This document shows positions 7,950-19,770 of a DNA stretch of 58,380 nt, in pieces. The position numbers and the translations under genes are program-made. The stretch is from assembly GCA_023402175.1 (NCBI GenBank), contig JAEXCN010000365.1, positions 1-58,380 of the forward strand, written 5' to 3'. Numbering within the stretch: the first letter of the stretch is position 1; each line of letters begins with the position of its first letter. The notes below the pieces were generated by a model. That model saw nothing but the letters and a program-made list of their open reading frames with translations, was not told the DNA's origin and did not search any database. The stretch is from Pseudomonadota bacterium. GTDB taxonomy: Bacteria; Myxococcota_A; Polyangia; Polyangiales; Polyangiaceae.

Positions 7950-8744
7950 TCACGCGACGGTGAACGGGTCAGCGTCACGCTCGCTCGAGAGCACGCTGAC
8001 GCCGTCGAGCTCGCGGGCGAGGCGCGCGGCGAAGGCCTTCACCGCCGCACGCTCGCTGTTCGAGTGGAGCGTCGCGACGACGGCCATCCCTCGGAGGACC
8101 GCCGACAGCGCGTCGTGATGACGGATCTCTCCGGTGACGAACAGCTCCGCACCTGCGCGCACCGCATCGCCGAGCAGCTCACCGCCTGCCCCGGCCGCGA
8201 CGGCGACGCGCCCGACGACCTTGTCGAGCGCGCCAGCGACGAGCACGTAGTCGAGGCCGAGCGCCGGCTTGAGGCGCGCAATCACGTTGCGAAGCGGCTC
8301 GGGGGCGACGTCGCCGACGCGACCGAGCCCGATCCCTTCCGGCTCGCTCGTGCCCGGCTTCGCGGCGAACGCCCGGAGAGGACGACGCCCCGACGTTGCG
8401 ATCCCGCACGCCTCGGCGAGGAAGTCGTTCGTGCCGTCGAGGGCGACGTCGAGCGCCGTGTGCGGGCTGTAGAGCGCGATTCCGCGACGGACCGCATCGG
8501 CCCAGAGCGCGTCGTGAGGCACGCGCTTCACCGGCGCGAACATCGGTGGGTGATAAGCGACGACGAGCTCCGCTCCGTGCGTCCGAGCCTCTTCGGCCAC
8601 GAGCGCCGAATAGTCGACCGTCACGAGCACACGGCGTACGTCCGCGTCGGGATCGCCGACGAGGAGGCCGACGTTGTCCCAGCTCTCCGCGTAGCGAAGA
8701 GGCGCGAGTCGGTCGAGGATCGTGAGGATGTCGGTCAGCTTCAT
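7950..8744 (-). CDS. NIF3/YbgI family dinuclear metal-centre protein
   Basis: 264 residues, typical for the short form of this family. Members form hexameric rings with a two-metal site; the physiological substrate is poorly defined, and a link to GTP cyclohydrolase-type chemistry has been proposed. Seen in the sequence: ESWDNVGLLVGD near the N-terminus, ELVVAYHPPMF with a metal-binding His, YSPHTALDVALDGTND, and near the C-terminus ELFVTGEIRHHDAL and LHSNSERAAVKA with further ligands. The family region inserted in longer homologues is absent. The gene is convergent with the nucleotidyltransferase-fold gene and 30 bp downstream of the large TPR gene on the same strand, so it may be cotranscribed with it. 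Confidence 0.93.
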   Translation of the reverse strand: MKLTDILTILDRLAPLRYAESWDNVGLLVGDPDADVRRVLVTVDYSALVAEEARTHGAELVVAYHPPMFAPVKRVPHDALWADAVRRGIALYSPHTALDVALDGTNDFLAEACGIATSGRRPLRAFAAKPGTSEPEGIGLGRVGDVAPEPLRNVIARLKPALGLDYVLVAGALDKVVGRVAVAAGAGGELLGDAVRAGAELFVTGEIRHHDALSAVLRGMAVVATLHSNSERAAVKAFAARLARELDGVSVLSSERDADPFTVA

Positions 8745-8774
8745 CGATGAATGCTCCGCTTCAGGGCTGGTGGA

Positions 8775-11700
8775 TCAGCCGAGCGCGACGCCTAGACGCC
8801 GTCGTAGATGGGCACAAGCATCGCCGAGGAACCACGCGACGAGCTCCCGCATCTTGTCGCGTGGATTCAGATCGCCCGGGGCTTGAGGTTCGATCGCGAG
8901 CGCGGCCCGCGCCGCCTCGAGATCGCCGGCCAGGAGCAGGCCTCCGTACGAGACGGACAGATCCGCGAGCTGCGACCAGCGGAGGACGTCGAGCTTTCCG
9001 CCCTTGGCCATCGACTCCCGCACCGCCGTGCCGATCCGCGCGATGTCGACTCGGCCGAGACGCTCCTTGAGCGGCAGATCGCCGGCCTCGGTCTGCTCGG
9101 TCGCGATCCTCGCCGCAGACGAGGCGAGCGCCTTGAGCTCCGAGATCGACGGACAGAGAGCGCGCACGAGGAGCGGCGGGGTCAGCTCGAGCACGCGCTT
9201 GCCGATCATGAACGCGAGGACCTCGCGGCTCACGCCCGCGAGGGCCGGCGTGTACACGAGCAGGCTCGGCGACTTCGTCGCTGCCGGAGCGAGCGCTGGC
9301 CCCGGGGCTCGCCGCAGATGCAGCCGCGGTGCTGGAGCGCCGAGGATCGTCGCGGCGCGAGAGACCGCGTTCACGAGCCAGTCCTGCCCCTTGAGCGCCG
9401 GCCCCGGGTGGCTCATTCGCTCGCGGAGCGACAGCCGCGCGAGTGCGAGGTCGATCACCGCCGGGGCGACGGTCTGGAAGATCTCCGTGAGCGTCGGATC
9501 GAGCTCCGGATGCAGCAGCTCGCGATGACCTTCCGGACCGAGGTCGAGGACAATCCCCTCGATCGGCGGCTGCGGGTAGCTCTGTCTCCATCCCGCCGCC
9601 AGCGGATGCACGACGTCGAGGAAGCTCATCGCGCTCGCGACGCAGAGCGCACGGTCACGCGCGTTCTGAGAGACGAGGAGCTCGAACAGGGCCGGGTACG
9701 GCCGTGGATCCATCGGTTCTTTGAGCACGCGATCGAGCGTGATCGCCACCGCACCGCTCGCCTGCCCCGTGCTCGCGAGGAGCTCACGGAGGATCGCCTG
9801 CGCCTCCTCGTCCTCGGGCGCGAGCCGGACGGCGGTCTGCGCCGCCTGGATCGCCGCGCCGGGATCGCCGAGCCGGTCGCGATACACGATCGCGAGTTGC
9901 TTGTTGAGGAGCGCCGAGAGCGGCCTGTCGCTGCGGGCGTCCGCCCGGCCGATCATCTTGCGGTACATCTGATCGAGGCCCGACCAGTCCTTCGCCTCGG
10001 TGAGGATGCGGGCGATGCGCTCGAATGCTTCGAGCTGCGACGGATCGACGTCGAGCGTGCGGTCGAACAGATCGAGCGCGGTGCCGCGGTCGAGCAGCTC
10101 GGCGTTCGCGATCTGCCCCATCGTGAAGAGCGTCTTCGCCCGTCGATGCGGATCGGCGTCGACCTCCGCGATCGAGCGCAGGACGTCGAAGAGGTTCGGC
10201 CACCTCCTGCCCTTCTGATGGAGCGCCAGCAGCTTGTGCAAAATCGGCAGATCGCGGGGCGCAAGCTGCCTGGCCGCCTCGTAGACCTCGGCCGCGAGGT
10301 CGTCCTGCTCGATCTTCGCGAATGCCTCGCCGGTCTCGAGCAACGTCGCGAGGCGCTCGCTCGGATCGGCGATCGCCATCGCCATCTGACGCTTGAGCGC
10401 GAGCGACGCCACCTTGTTGCCGGACGCTGCGTGATGCTGCGACAGGCCGGCGAGCGCGCGGTCGTTCGTTGGCTGCTCCGTGATGACGTCGTCGAAGAGG
10501 ACCGCGGCGCGATCGTTCTCTCCGATGAGCGCGAGCACTTCCGCGAGCGCCACGCGTGTGTCCACCGGGAGACCGTCGGGCCGATCGGCGATCGCGATCA
10601 GCGCATCGCGTGCCTGGAGGACCTGCGGGTCGGCGCGCATCTCGCTCGCGGCGCGCACGAGATCGGAGCGCGCGTCGATCTCCTCGCGTCGCGCCTCGAA
10701 CGCCCCGAGCGCCGCGACGAGCGCACGATCAGGTTTGCCGAGAGCGAACGCGCACTGCGCCTGCGCGCGGCGCGCGGTGTAGATGCGGTGCCCATCCTTG
10801 TCGCGCTCGCCGGCAGCGATGACCACCGCACAAAGCGGCTCGGCTTCGGCCCAGCGACCTTCTGCGAGCAAGGGCTCGAGGAGCGCGCTCGCTGCGCTCT
10901 CGTTCATCGGATCCGCGGCGATCGCCTGGACGTACGCCTCGCGCTCTCTCGCGGCGTCACCCAGCTTGCCCCGGAGCTCGGCGAGCTCCACGAAGTGAGC
11001 CGCTCGGCCGCGCGGCAGCTCCGTCGCGGTCGCGCGGTCCTCGAGGTAGCGCGCCACCCGAGCCTGATCGTTCTCCGCGCGCGCGTCCCACAACAGAGCG
11101 TTCCATGCGGAGGCGTTCGAGGGATCGTCCTGCACGGCTCGCTCGAAGTACCGGCGCGCCGCGAGAGCGTCGATCGGGGTCATCAGCTGCCCGGCGATCA
11201 GGTTGTGGCGCGCCCGCATCGCGGGCTCCTTCGCGAGCTCGGCGAGACGCTCGCGGCAATTCACGGCGAGCTTCACGTCGGAGACCTTCTCCGCGAGCCG
11301 TGCGAGCTCGCTCACGACGGTCTCGTCGTCAGGCATCAGGCCAGCGAGCCGCTGGTACGTCGCGAGCGCCGCGCGGACGTCGCCGAGCTTCGACTCGAGG
11401 ACGTCGCCGAGGCGCTTCAAGCGCGCGCCGCGTGTCTCGGGATCGTCGTCGCTGATCGCTCCACGCTCGAGCACGCCGAGGAGCTCGGGCCACATCCGCG
11501 CGGCCCGGTAGCATCGCTCGAGATCATCGAGCACGCTCGCCTGCGACAGCCCGGGCTGCGCGGCGTTCAGCAGGCCGGGAGCGCGCGCGACGATCCGTTC
11601 GAGCGTGCGCGCAGCGAGCTCCGGACGCCGGAACTCGAGCTCTTCGAGCTTCGCGAGGCGGAGCAGGATCTGGATGCGCTCGCTCTCCTCGACGTCGGCG

Positions 11701-12494
11701 TCGGCCTGACGCCGCAGGACATCGACGAGAGCGACCTTGTCCTTCTCCGCGAGCGCGATCTGCTCGAGCCCGCGGAGCGGGTCCATCATGTGCGGGAACA
11801 AGCGGTGCGCCTGCTCGTACTGCTTCTTCGCCTCCGCTCGATTCAGCGTGCGCTCCTCGAGGTAGCGCGAAGCGAGCATCAGGTGGATGCGGACGCGATC
11901 GTCTTTGCGACGAGTGCTCAGCACCGCGAGATCCAGCTCGTCGACCTCGCGCTTGAAGTCGCCGTGCTCGCGCGAGATGGCTGCCTGCAGCAAGTGGACG
12001 AGCGCGTGTGTCGGATCGAGGACGCGCACGCGCAACGCCCACTGCCGGGCGAGATCGGGATCCGGCACGTCGCGCGTCAACCACCGGACCATCACCTCGC
12101 TGTAGGCGAGCCCTCGCTTCGGATCGCGCTCCGCGCCTGCGAGCGAGCGCGTCAGCTCGAGGACCTCCCTCCACCGGTCCTCGCTCCGGACGAGGGGCTC
12201 GAGGTGATCGAGAATGTCGTCGTTCGTCGGATCGTTCCGCCAAGCCTCGAGCAGCGCATCCGTCGCCTGAGAACGGTCGTCGAGCCCGTCGCGCAAGGTG
12301 ATCGCGATCTCGATGAGCACGCGGGCCCGCGCGGCGAGGTCCGTCGTTGCGTCGAGCTTCGTCAGGAGCGCTTCGGCCCGCGCGGCGGCGTCCCCGTAAC
12401 CGGCGATGTCGGCCAGCGAATCCGCAGGACGCCGCTTCTGGACGACGAGGCGGATGGCGGCATCGGAGATCTTGTCCTCGTCGTGCCTCGTCAC
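8775..12494 (-). CDS. large tetratricopeptide-repeat protein
   Basis: 1239 residues, no signal peptide or membrane segment. Almost the whole length is helical with degenerate TPR units, for example ARAEALLTKL...ARARVLIEIAITLRDG, and later A-x-x-x-Y/F-x-x-A...P spacing such as ALATYQRLAGLMPDD and REREAYVQAIAADPMNE. The last 300 residues, from about WRQSYPQPPIEG, differ: they hold mixed helices and PALAGVSREVLAFMIGKRVLEL. Such giant cytoplasmic TPR scaffolds are common in Myxococcota and usually have no assigned role; protein-protein interaction is the safe inference. The complementary strand is also open for 1474 codons, a consequence of the codon bias; the TPR pattern shows this strand is the real one. 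Confidence 0.88.
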   Translation of the reverse strand: MTRHDEDKISDAAIRLVVQKRRPADSLADIAGYGDAAARAEALLTKLDATTDLAARARVLIEIAITLRDGLDDRSQATDALLEAWRNDPTNDDILDHLEPLVRSEDRWREVLELTRSLAGAERDPKRGLAYSEVMVRWLTRDVPDPDLARQWALRVRVLDPTHALVHLLQAAISREHGDFKREVDELDLAVLSTRRKDDRVRIHLMLASRYLEERTLNRAEAKKQYEQAHRLFPHMMDPLRGLEQIALAEKDKVALVDVLRRQADADVEESERIQILLRLAKLEELEFRRPELAARTLERIVARAPGLLNAAQPGLSQASVLDDLERCYRAARMWPELLGVLERGAISDDDPETRGARLKRLGDVLESKLGDVRAALATYQRLAGLMPDDETVVSELARLAEKVSDVKLAVNCRERLAELAKEPAMRARHNLIAGQLMTPIDALAARRYFERAVQDDPSNASAWNALLWDARAENDQARVARYLEDRATATELPRGRAAHFVELAELRGKLGDAAREREAYVQAIAADPMNESAASALLEPLLAEGRWAEAEPLCAVVIAAGERDKDGHRIYTARRAQAQCAFALGKPDRALVAALGAFEARREEIDARSDLVRAASEMRADPQVLQARDALIAIADRPDGLPVDTRVALAEVLALIGENDRAAVLFDDVITEQPTNDRALAGLSQHHAASGNKVASLALKRQMAMAIADPSERLATLLETGEAFAKIEQDDLAAEVYEAARQLAPRDLPILHKLLALHQKGRRWPNLFDVLRSIAEVDADPHRRAKTLFTMGQIANAELLDRGTALDLFDRTLDVDPSQLEAFERIARILTEAKDWSGLDQMYRKMIGRADARSDRPLSALLNKQLAIVYRDRLGDPGAAIQAAQTAVRLAPEDEEAQAILRELLASTGQASGAVAITLDRVLKEPMDPRPYPALFELLVSQNARDRALCVASAMSFLDVVHPLAAGWRQSYPQPPIEGIVLDLGPEGHRELLHPELDPTLTEIFQTVAPAVIDLALARLSLRERMSHPGPALKGQDWLVNAVSRAATILGAPAPRLHLRRAPGPALAPAATKSPSLLVYTPALAGVSREVLAFMIGKRVLELTPPLLVRALCPSISELKALASSAARIATEQTEAGDLPLKERLGRVDIARIGTAVRESMAKGGKLDVLRWSQLADLSVSYGGLLLAGDLEAARAALAIEPQAPGDLNPRDKMRELVAWFLGDACAHLRRRLGVALG

Positions 12495-12687
12495 GCAGTC
12501 CGCGATCCTACCGGGCGACGTTCATGCCGGCCTCGGTCGGTTCAAGGTACATGGCGTCCAGCAGCTTCGCCACAGCGGGGCATCGTCGCGTCGTCCTGCA
12601 GGAATCCAGCTGCGAAGTTCGCCTTGGGCGCGGTGGCACACCCTGGCGCGGTCGGTGCAATGGCCAACGGTGGAGGCAATCGAGAAC

Positions 12688-13173
12688 ATGCGATTCGGCA
12701 GAGCCATCCTTTTCGGCGTCCTCGGCGCCGCGGCAATCAGCGTGCTCACGGCCGTGCTTCGAGCTTTGGGGCTTCCGCTCAGCATCGAGATCATCCTCGG
12801 GACCCTCCCCGGTGTCGCGCCAGGCGGTGCAGCGTTCGGGCTCGGCCTCGCGATTCACCTCACGATGGGCGCCCTCTTCGGGCTGCTCTACGGCTACCTG
12901 TTCGAATACGTCTGGGCTCACGGCGGCGCGACGACGGGGCTGCTCACGTCGGTCGTCCATGCCGCGCTCATCGGCGTCATCATCGGGCTCACGCCGCAGT
13001 TCCATCCGTTCATCCCCGAGCGCATGCCCGACCCGGGACCGTACTTCGCGAACCTCGGCGTCATCGGCGTGTTGACGTTCTTCGGCGCGCACCTCGTTTA
13101 CGGCGCGATCGTCGGAGCCGGCTACGGCCACGTCGCCGCCGAGCACCAGTGGGCGCCGACGGGCCGTCTCTGA
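12688..13173 (+). CDS. small integral membrane protein of unknown function
   Basis: 161 residues with about four hydrophobic segments: FGRAILFGVLGAAAISVLT, AFGLGLAIHLTMGALFGLLYG, LLTSVVHAALIGVIIGLT and VIGVLTFFGAHLVYGAIVGAG. Glycines are regularly spaced within them, as in small membrane channel-like or YagU/DUF1440-like proteins, but I cannot assign a family. The start is the ATG at 12688, with GGAGG about 11 bases upstream. The same frame continues upstream without hydrophobic or conserved sequence. It diverges from the TPR gene and converges on a lipoprotein gene, with a strong hairpin between the two. Confidence 0.75.
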   Translation: MRFGRAILFGVLGAAAISVLTAVLRALGLPLSIEIILGTLPGVAPGGAAFGLGLAIHLTMGALFGLLYGYLFEYVWAHGGATTGLLTSVVHAALIGVIIGLTPQFHPFIPERMPDPGPYFANLGVIGVLTFFGAHLVYGAIVGAGYGHVAAEHQWAPTGRL

Positions 13174-13183
13174 CGGAGGACCA

Positions 13184-13214
13184 CCGAAGACGCCGACGAG
13201 CGCGGCGTCTTCGG
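13184..13214. terminator. hairpin between convergent genes, likely bidirectional terminator
   Basis: A perfect 12-bp stem CCGAAGACGCCG / CGGCGTCTTCGG with a 7-nt loop lies 10 bp past the stop of the membrane protein gene and 25 bp past that of the convergent lipoprotein gene. No long T-run follows, which is common in GC-rich bacteria. Confidence 0.65.
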
Positions 13215-13239
13215 CTCCTAATGTCCTCCTAACGTCCGC

Positions 13240-13656
13240 TCACTTCGCTGGCGTCCACGTCGCGCTGCCGACCTTCGTCTCCTTGCCGTCGATCGTGGCG
13301 TAGAGCTCGACGTCGATCTCCTGGCCCGCGACCGAGGCGTCGAGCTGGTTCGTCGCGCCTTCCGTGCACTCGAGCGTCTCGTCCTTGTCGAGGACCTTGT
13401 TGCCGTTCGCGTCCGCAGGCGTGCAGACGACCGTGAGCGGATCCTTGCCGGCAACGATCGTCTTCACGATCAGGCCCTCGAGCGGGTAGCCCTCCGCACG
13501 CGCTTCGATGACGCGGAGGGTGAACAGCTTGTCGTTCGCTTCCGACGTGAGCGGCGTCGTGGCGGCATCGACGGCGATCTCGCCGTCATCTCCGGAACAG
13601 CCAGCGACGGCAGAGAGAGCGACGGCACCGAGAAAGAAAAGAGCTGAAAGCTTCAT
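13240..13656 (-). CDS. small secreted lipoprotein
   Basis: 138 residues. The signal sequence MKLSALFFLGAVALSAVAGC ends in a good lipobox (AVAGC), followed by an acidic SGDDGE linker, so it should be lipidated and exported. The body includes a stretch resembling a calcium-binding or dockerin-like turn (DANGNKVLDKDETLEC) and ends in a beta-rich segment (QEIDVELYATIDGKETKVG). The start at 13656 has GGAG six bases upstream; in-frame Met codons immediately before it are inside or too close to that site. No family assigned. It lies on the same strand and downstream of the RND operon but is separated from it by a terminator. Confidence 0.78.
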   Translation of the reverse strand: MKLSALFFLGAVALSAVAGCSGDDGEIAVDAATTPLTSEANDKLFTLRVIEARAEGYPLEGLIVKTIVAGKDPLTVVCTPADANGNKVLDKDETLECTEGATNQLDASVAGQEIDVELYATIDGKETKVGSATWTPAK

Positions 13657-13788
13657 GGGCATCTCCATTCGTGGATCAAGCGACGGCATCGTTGCCGCCC
13701 GACACCACGATGGCCCGTCGTCGCCCGCCACGCGACGGAAGCGAAATGACACGAGCTGAACGACCGGCGCGAGGGCGCGCACCAAAGC

Positions 13789-13821
13789 AAAGGCCCAGCG
13801 GATCATCTCCGCCGGGCCTTT
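13789..13821 (-). terminator. rho-independent terminator after the RND efflux operon
   Basis: Read on the minus strand: AAAGGCCC then GCGG, a short loop, CCGC and GGGCCTTT followed by GCTTT. The stem has one mismatch. It begins 31 bp downstream of the transporter stop codon, in the correct orientation. Confidence 0.7.
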
Positions 13822-13851
13822 CACCGTTCAGCGCTCACCGAGCGTCGAGGG

Positions 13852-16998
<3,147 letters not shown>

Positions 16999-17007
16999 GG
17001 CGGGCCT

Positions 17008-18078
17008 CTATTGCACCTGTGCGCCGTCGCGCACGTCGGGGCCGGGGGACAGGACGACCTGGTCGCCGGGCTTGAGGCCGACCAGCACCGCGGTCGCGCC
17101 TTCGCGCTCGGAGCCGGTCTGGACGATGCGCTCCTCGATGCGCTTGTTCACGACCACGAAGGCGCGCGTGACATCGCCCTGCTTCACGAGCGCCGCGGTC
17201 GGAGCGGCCGGGAGCTTCTTTTCCGCCGTCTCGAGGCGCGCCACCGCGAACATGCCGGGCTTCAGCTTCAGCTCGGCGTTCGGGCAGAACGCTTCGATGA
17301 CGAGGTCGCGCGTCGTCGGGCGGACGTTCGGGCTGATGAACTTCACCTTGCCGGTGAACGTCTCGTCGCCGAATGCCGACACCGTGAAGACGATGGACTG
17401 CTCGGCCTTGATCCCGCCGACGTTCGCCTCGGGCACCGTGAGCTCGAGGCGGAGCGGATCGGGCGTGTAGAGCGAGACAATCTTCGTCGACGGCGACACG
17501 TACTGACCGACGTTGACGTTACGCTCGCCGACGACGCCGGTGAACGGAGCGCGGATGATCGAGTCACCCACGATCTTCTGCGCATTCTGCTGCTGCGCCT
17601 GCGCGGCTGCGGCCGACCACTGCGTCGTCTGGCACTGCGACGTGATGCGGTCGTATTCGGCCTGCGAGATCGCGCCCGTTTCCTTGAGCGCCTTCACACG
17701 CTCGCACTCGCGCTGCGCCTGCTCGAGCTGCGCCTTCGCGAGCTGCGATTGCGCCTGCGCGGCGGTCGCGCTGATTGCGGCCCCGCGCGCGTCGAGGATG
17801 GCCAAGGTGTCGCCTTGCTTCACGCGGTCACCGCGCTCGACGAACGTCTTGGTCACCTTGCCGGCGGCGTCGGCCGCGACCTCGGACTCCTGGCTCGCTC
17901 GGAGCGTGCCGGTGAGAACGAGGTGCTCGGGCATGGGACGCTCCTCGACGGGAGCAGTCTGGACCTGCACGGGGACTTCGGCCTTGGCGGACGTCAGCTG
18001 CGCCGCGGCCTCGGGTTTCTTGCAGGCGAGGGCCTGCGTGGAGAGGAGAAAGAAGAGACCTACGGCGACGGCGCGCAT
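17008..18078 (-). CDS. RND efflux periplasmic adaptor (membrane fusion protein)
   Basis: 356 residues. A short signal peptide ends in LACKK, so the protein is probably a lipoprotein anchored to the inner membrane. The order is typical for AcrA/MexA-like adaptors: a beta-barrel strand region, a lipoyl half-motif (GKVTKTFVERGDRVKQGDTLAILD), an alpha-helical hairpin rich in Ala/Gln (about residues 105-170), the second lipoyl half (IIRAPFTGVVGERNVNVGQYVSP), then barrel and membrane-proximal domains. It links the pump encoded directly downstream to an outer-membrane channel. Transcription probably starts in the long upstream spacer, which contains an 11-bp tandem direct repeat about 100 bp before the start codon. 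Confidence 0.95.
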   Translation of the reverse strand: MRAVAVGLFFLLSTQALACKKPEAAAQLTSAKAEVPVQVQTAPVEERPMPEHLVLTGTLRASQESEVAADAAGKVTKTFVERGDRVKQGDTLAILDARGAAISATAAQAQSQLAKAQLEQAQRECERVKALKETGAISQAEYDRITSQCQTTQWSAAAAQAQQQNAQKIVGDSIIRAPFTGVVGERNVNVGQYVSPSTKIVSLYTPDPLRLELTVPEANVGGIKAEQSIVFTVSAFGDETFTGKVKFISPNVRPTTRDLVIEAFCPNAELKLKPGMFAVARLETAEKKLPAAPTAALVKQGDVTRAFVVVNKRIEERIVQTGSEREGATAVLVGLKPGDQVVLSPGPDVRDGAQVQ

Positions 18079-18175
18079 TTTGGGGTTCCCACGAATATTC
18101 GAGGGTTTGTGAACGGGTCAACGCCCGCGTTGGCTACCGATGCCGCCGGAGCGTGGACCGTTCCGATTTCCCACC

Positions 18176-18197
18176 TCATTTGCGCATCATTTGCGCA
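18176..18197. promoter_or_regulatory. 11-bp tandem direct repeat upstream of the RND operon
   Basis: TCATTTGCGCA occurs twice without a gap. Eleven base pairs is about one helical turn, the usual spacing for a protein binding the same face of DNA. It lies 98 bp upstream of the adaptor start. It also overlaps the end of a possible gene remnant, so the regulatory reading is tentative. Confidence 0.3.
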
Positions 18198-18384
18198 CGA
18201 GCTCCGCGTCGAATTCTGTGGGCAGCAGCAGGATCGGGAGCACGGCAATCTTCGCGACGGCTCGCATTCGCCCCCGGAGCAGGAGCCAGTCGCGATGCGG
18301 GATGACCATGCCGGGAGCGTCAGCAAGCGGCAGGCCGTGGTCGGGGGGAACGATCTCGTACCCCCAGATGCGCAGGCTGCAGTC
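18187..18384 (-). pseudogene. possible gene remnant or unannotated short gene
   Basis: Within the 465-bp spacer between the hydrolase and RND genes, one minus-strand frame runs from a stop at 18385 to a stop at 18187 with strongly G/C-ending codons, unlike the rest of the spacer. It reads like ordinary protein, for example LRIWGYEIVPPDHGLPLAD and then VAKIAVLPILLLPTEFD. No start codon precedes the first half; the first ATG (18309) would give only 40 residues. It may be the tail of a decayed gene or a short gene. I do not recognise the family. The rest of the spacer shows nothing else. Confidence 0.3.
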
Positions 18385-18543
18385 TCACGGCCGGCACGCG
18401 GGAGCGTAAGTCCTTGAAATGACTTTCGCAGAGGTCCTGCTCCAGAGTAGTTCGATGTGTGCAGAACGATCCACCAGGCGTGACGCGCCCTCGCCTCACG
18501 TCGCCCGGACCGAGCTCGGCCGGGCGGCCGTCACGGTTCATCG

Positions 18544-19623
18544 TCACGGTTCTTCGAGGAATCTCCGCACGCGCGGGCCGATCGAGTCGTCGCACGACGG
18601 GACCATGTGCCCGCAGGGGCTGTCGAGCACGACGAGGCTCGCGTTCATGGCCTTCGCGAAGACCTTCGATGGCTCGGGGTTCACCATGTGATCGTGCTCG
18701 GCCACGATCACGAGCCCCTTCGCTTTCACCTTCCTCGCCGCAAGGGCGACGTCACCGCCTGTAGAGCGCGCGACGTCGTGCGCGAGCATGGCTTCGAGCT
18801 GGCGATGCCAGTCGTTCCAGTCGAATGCCGTGTCGTTCGCCTTCGCATCGGACCAGGCGGCGAAAGCATCGCGCTTCGTGTCCGCGTTGCGATGCGCCGG
18901 CGTCGTCAACATCAGCCAGTGCAGCTCCTGGAGCGCCGGGATCTTCGGCCGTCCCTCGTACTCGCCGTTGGCGTACGCCTTCGAGCCCTGGAGCACGTGC
19001 AGCTCTGCGTTCCACAGCAGAAGATCCTGCGAGGTGAGCTGCGGAGTGCCCACGATCGGCACGATCCGCCCGACCTCGTCGGGATGGCTCACCGCCCACT
19101 CGTAGGCTTGCATTCCGCCCATGGAGATCCCCATCACGGTGTGGACCTTCTGGACGCCAAGCACCTCGCGCAGAAGACGCCGCTGGGTCTCGACCATGTC
19201 GTGGATCGTGAACCTCGGAAAGCGGAGGCGCGGCTGCGTGCGGCTGCTCGACGGCCCCGACGAGACTCCGTCGCCGAGCGCATCGACGAGCACGAGGAAG
19301 AACTTCTTCGTGTCGACGATCTTCCCCGGCACGATGTCGGCGAGGGTCTTCGTGTTCCCGGTGAACCACGTCGGAAACAGCACGACGTTCGACTTCGTCG
19401 CGTCGAGCTTTCCGAACGTGCGATAGCCGATGCGGCACTCGTCGATCGTCTCGCCGCTCTCGAGCGCGCACGAACGGAGCTCGGCGATCCGCTGATCCCC
19501 CTCGCCCGCCTGCTCGATGACGGTCGGGACGACGCCCGGATGCGACTGCGGCGCCGCTGCGGGACTGCACCCCGTCGCGCAGACACCGACGATGCCGATC
19601 CCGAGCGCCTTCCACACGATCAT
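18544..19623 (-). CDS. alpha/beta-hydrolase lipoprotein, homoserine acetyltransferase (MetX)-like
   Basis: 359 residues. The N-terminus (WKALGIGIVGVCATGCS) is a lipoprotein signal, so this enzyme is exported, unlike cytoplasmic MetX. The catalytic set is visible: nucleophile elbow VMGISMGGMQAYEWAVSHPD (Ser), AEHDHMVNPE (Asp) and PCGHMVPS (His). The upstream ECRIGYRTFGKLDATKSNVVLFPTWFTG is characteristic of MetX-like hydrolases. True MetX acylates homoserine with acetyl-CoA; an exported version cannot easily use acetyl-CoA, so a hydrolase or esterase role is more likely. It stands alone, divergent from a small tail-anchored protein gene. Confidence 0.85.
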   Translation of the reverse strand: MIVWKALGIGIVGVCATGCSPAAAPQSHPGVVPTVIEQAGEGDQRIAELRSCALESGETIDECRIGYRTFGKLDATKSNVVLFPTWFTGNTKTLADIVPGKIVDTKKFFLVLVDALGDGVSSGPSSSRTQPRLRFPRFTIHDMVETQRRLLREVLGVQKVHTVMGISMGGMQAYEWAVSHPDEVGRIVPIVGTPQLTSQDLLLWNAELHVLQGSKAYANGEYEGRPKIPALQELHWLMLTTPAHRNADTKRDAFAAWSDAKANDTAFDWNDWHRQLEAMLAHDVARSTGGDVALAARKVKAKGLVIVAEHDHMVNPEPSKVFAKAMNASLVVLDSPCGHMVPSCDDSIGPRVRRFLEEP

Positions 19624-19770
19624 GACGAGAGGTTAAGCGAAACGACATCGGTCACGCGAGTGTGAGAGCGGCGGACGCGGTGCGACCCGTTGCCGAACGA
19701 GACGAACCGCAGCGCTTCCGGGATGGTAGACTCGACGTTGCTCGGCGACCGATGCCGGAAAGGAGGCGCG

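Noticed and set aside
8808..13232. 1474-codon plus-strand open frame
   Set aside because: It lies opposite the TPR gene. Its translation is Arg/Glu/Asp/His-rich low-complexity sequence without motifs, a typical antisense shadow of a G/C-biased gene, while the minus strand shows clear TPR sequence.
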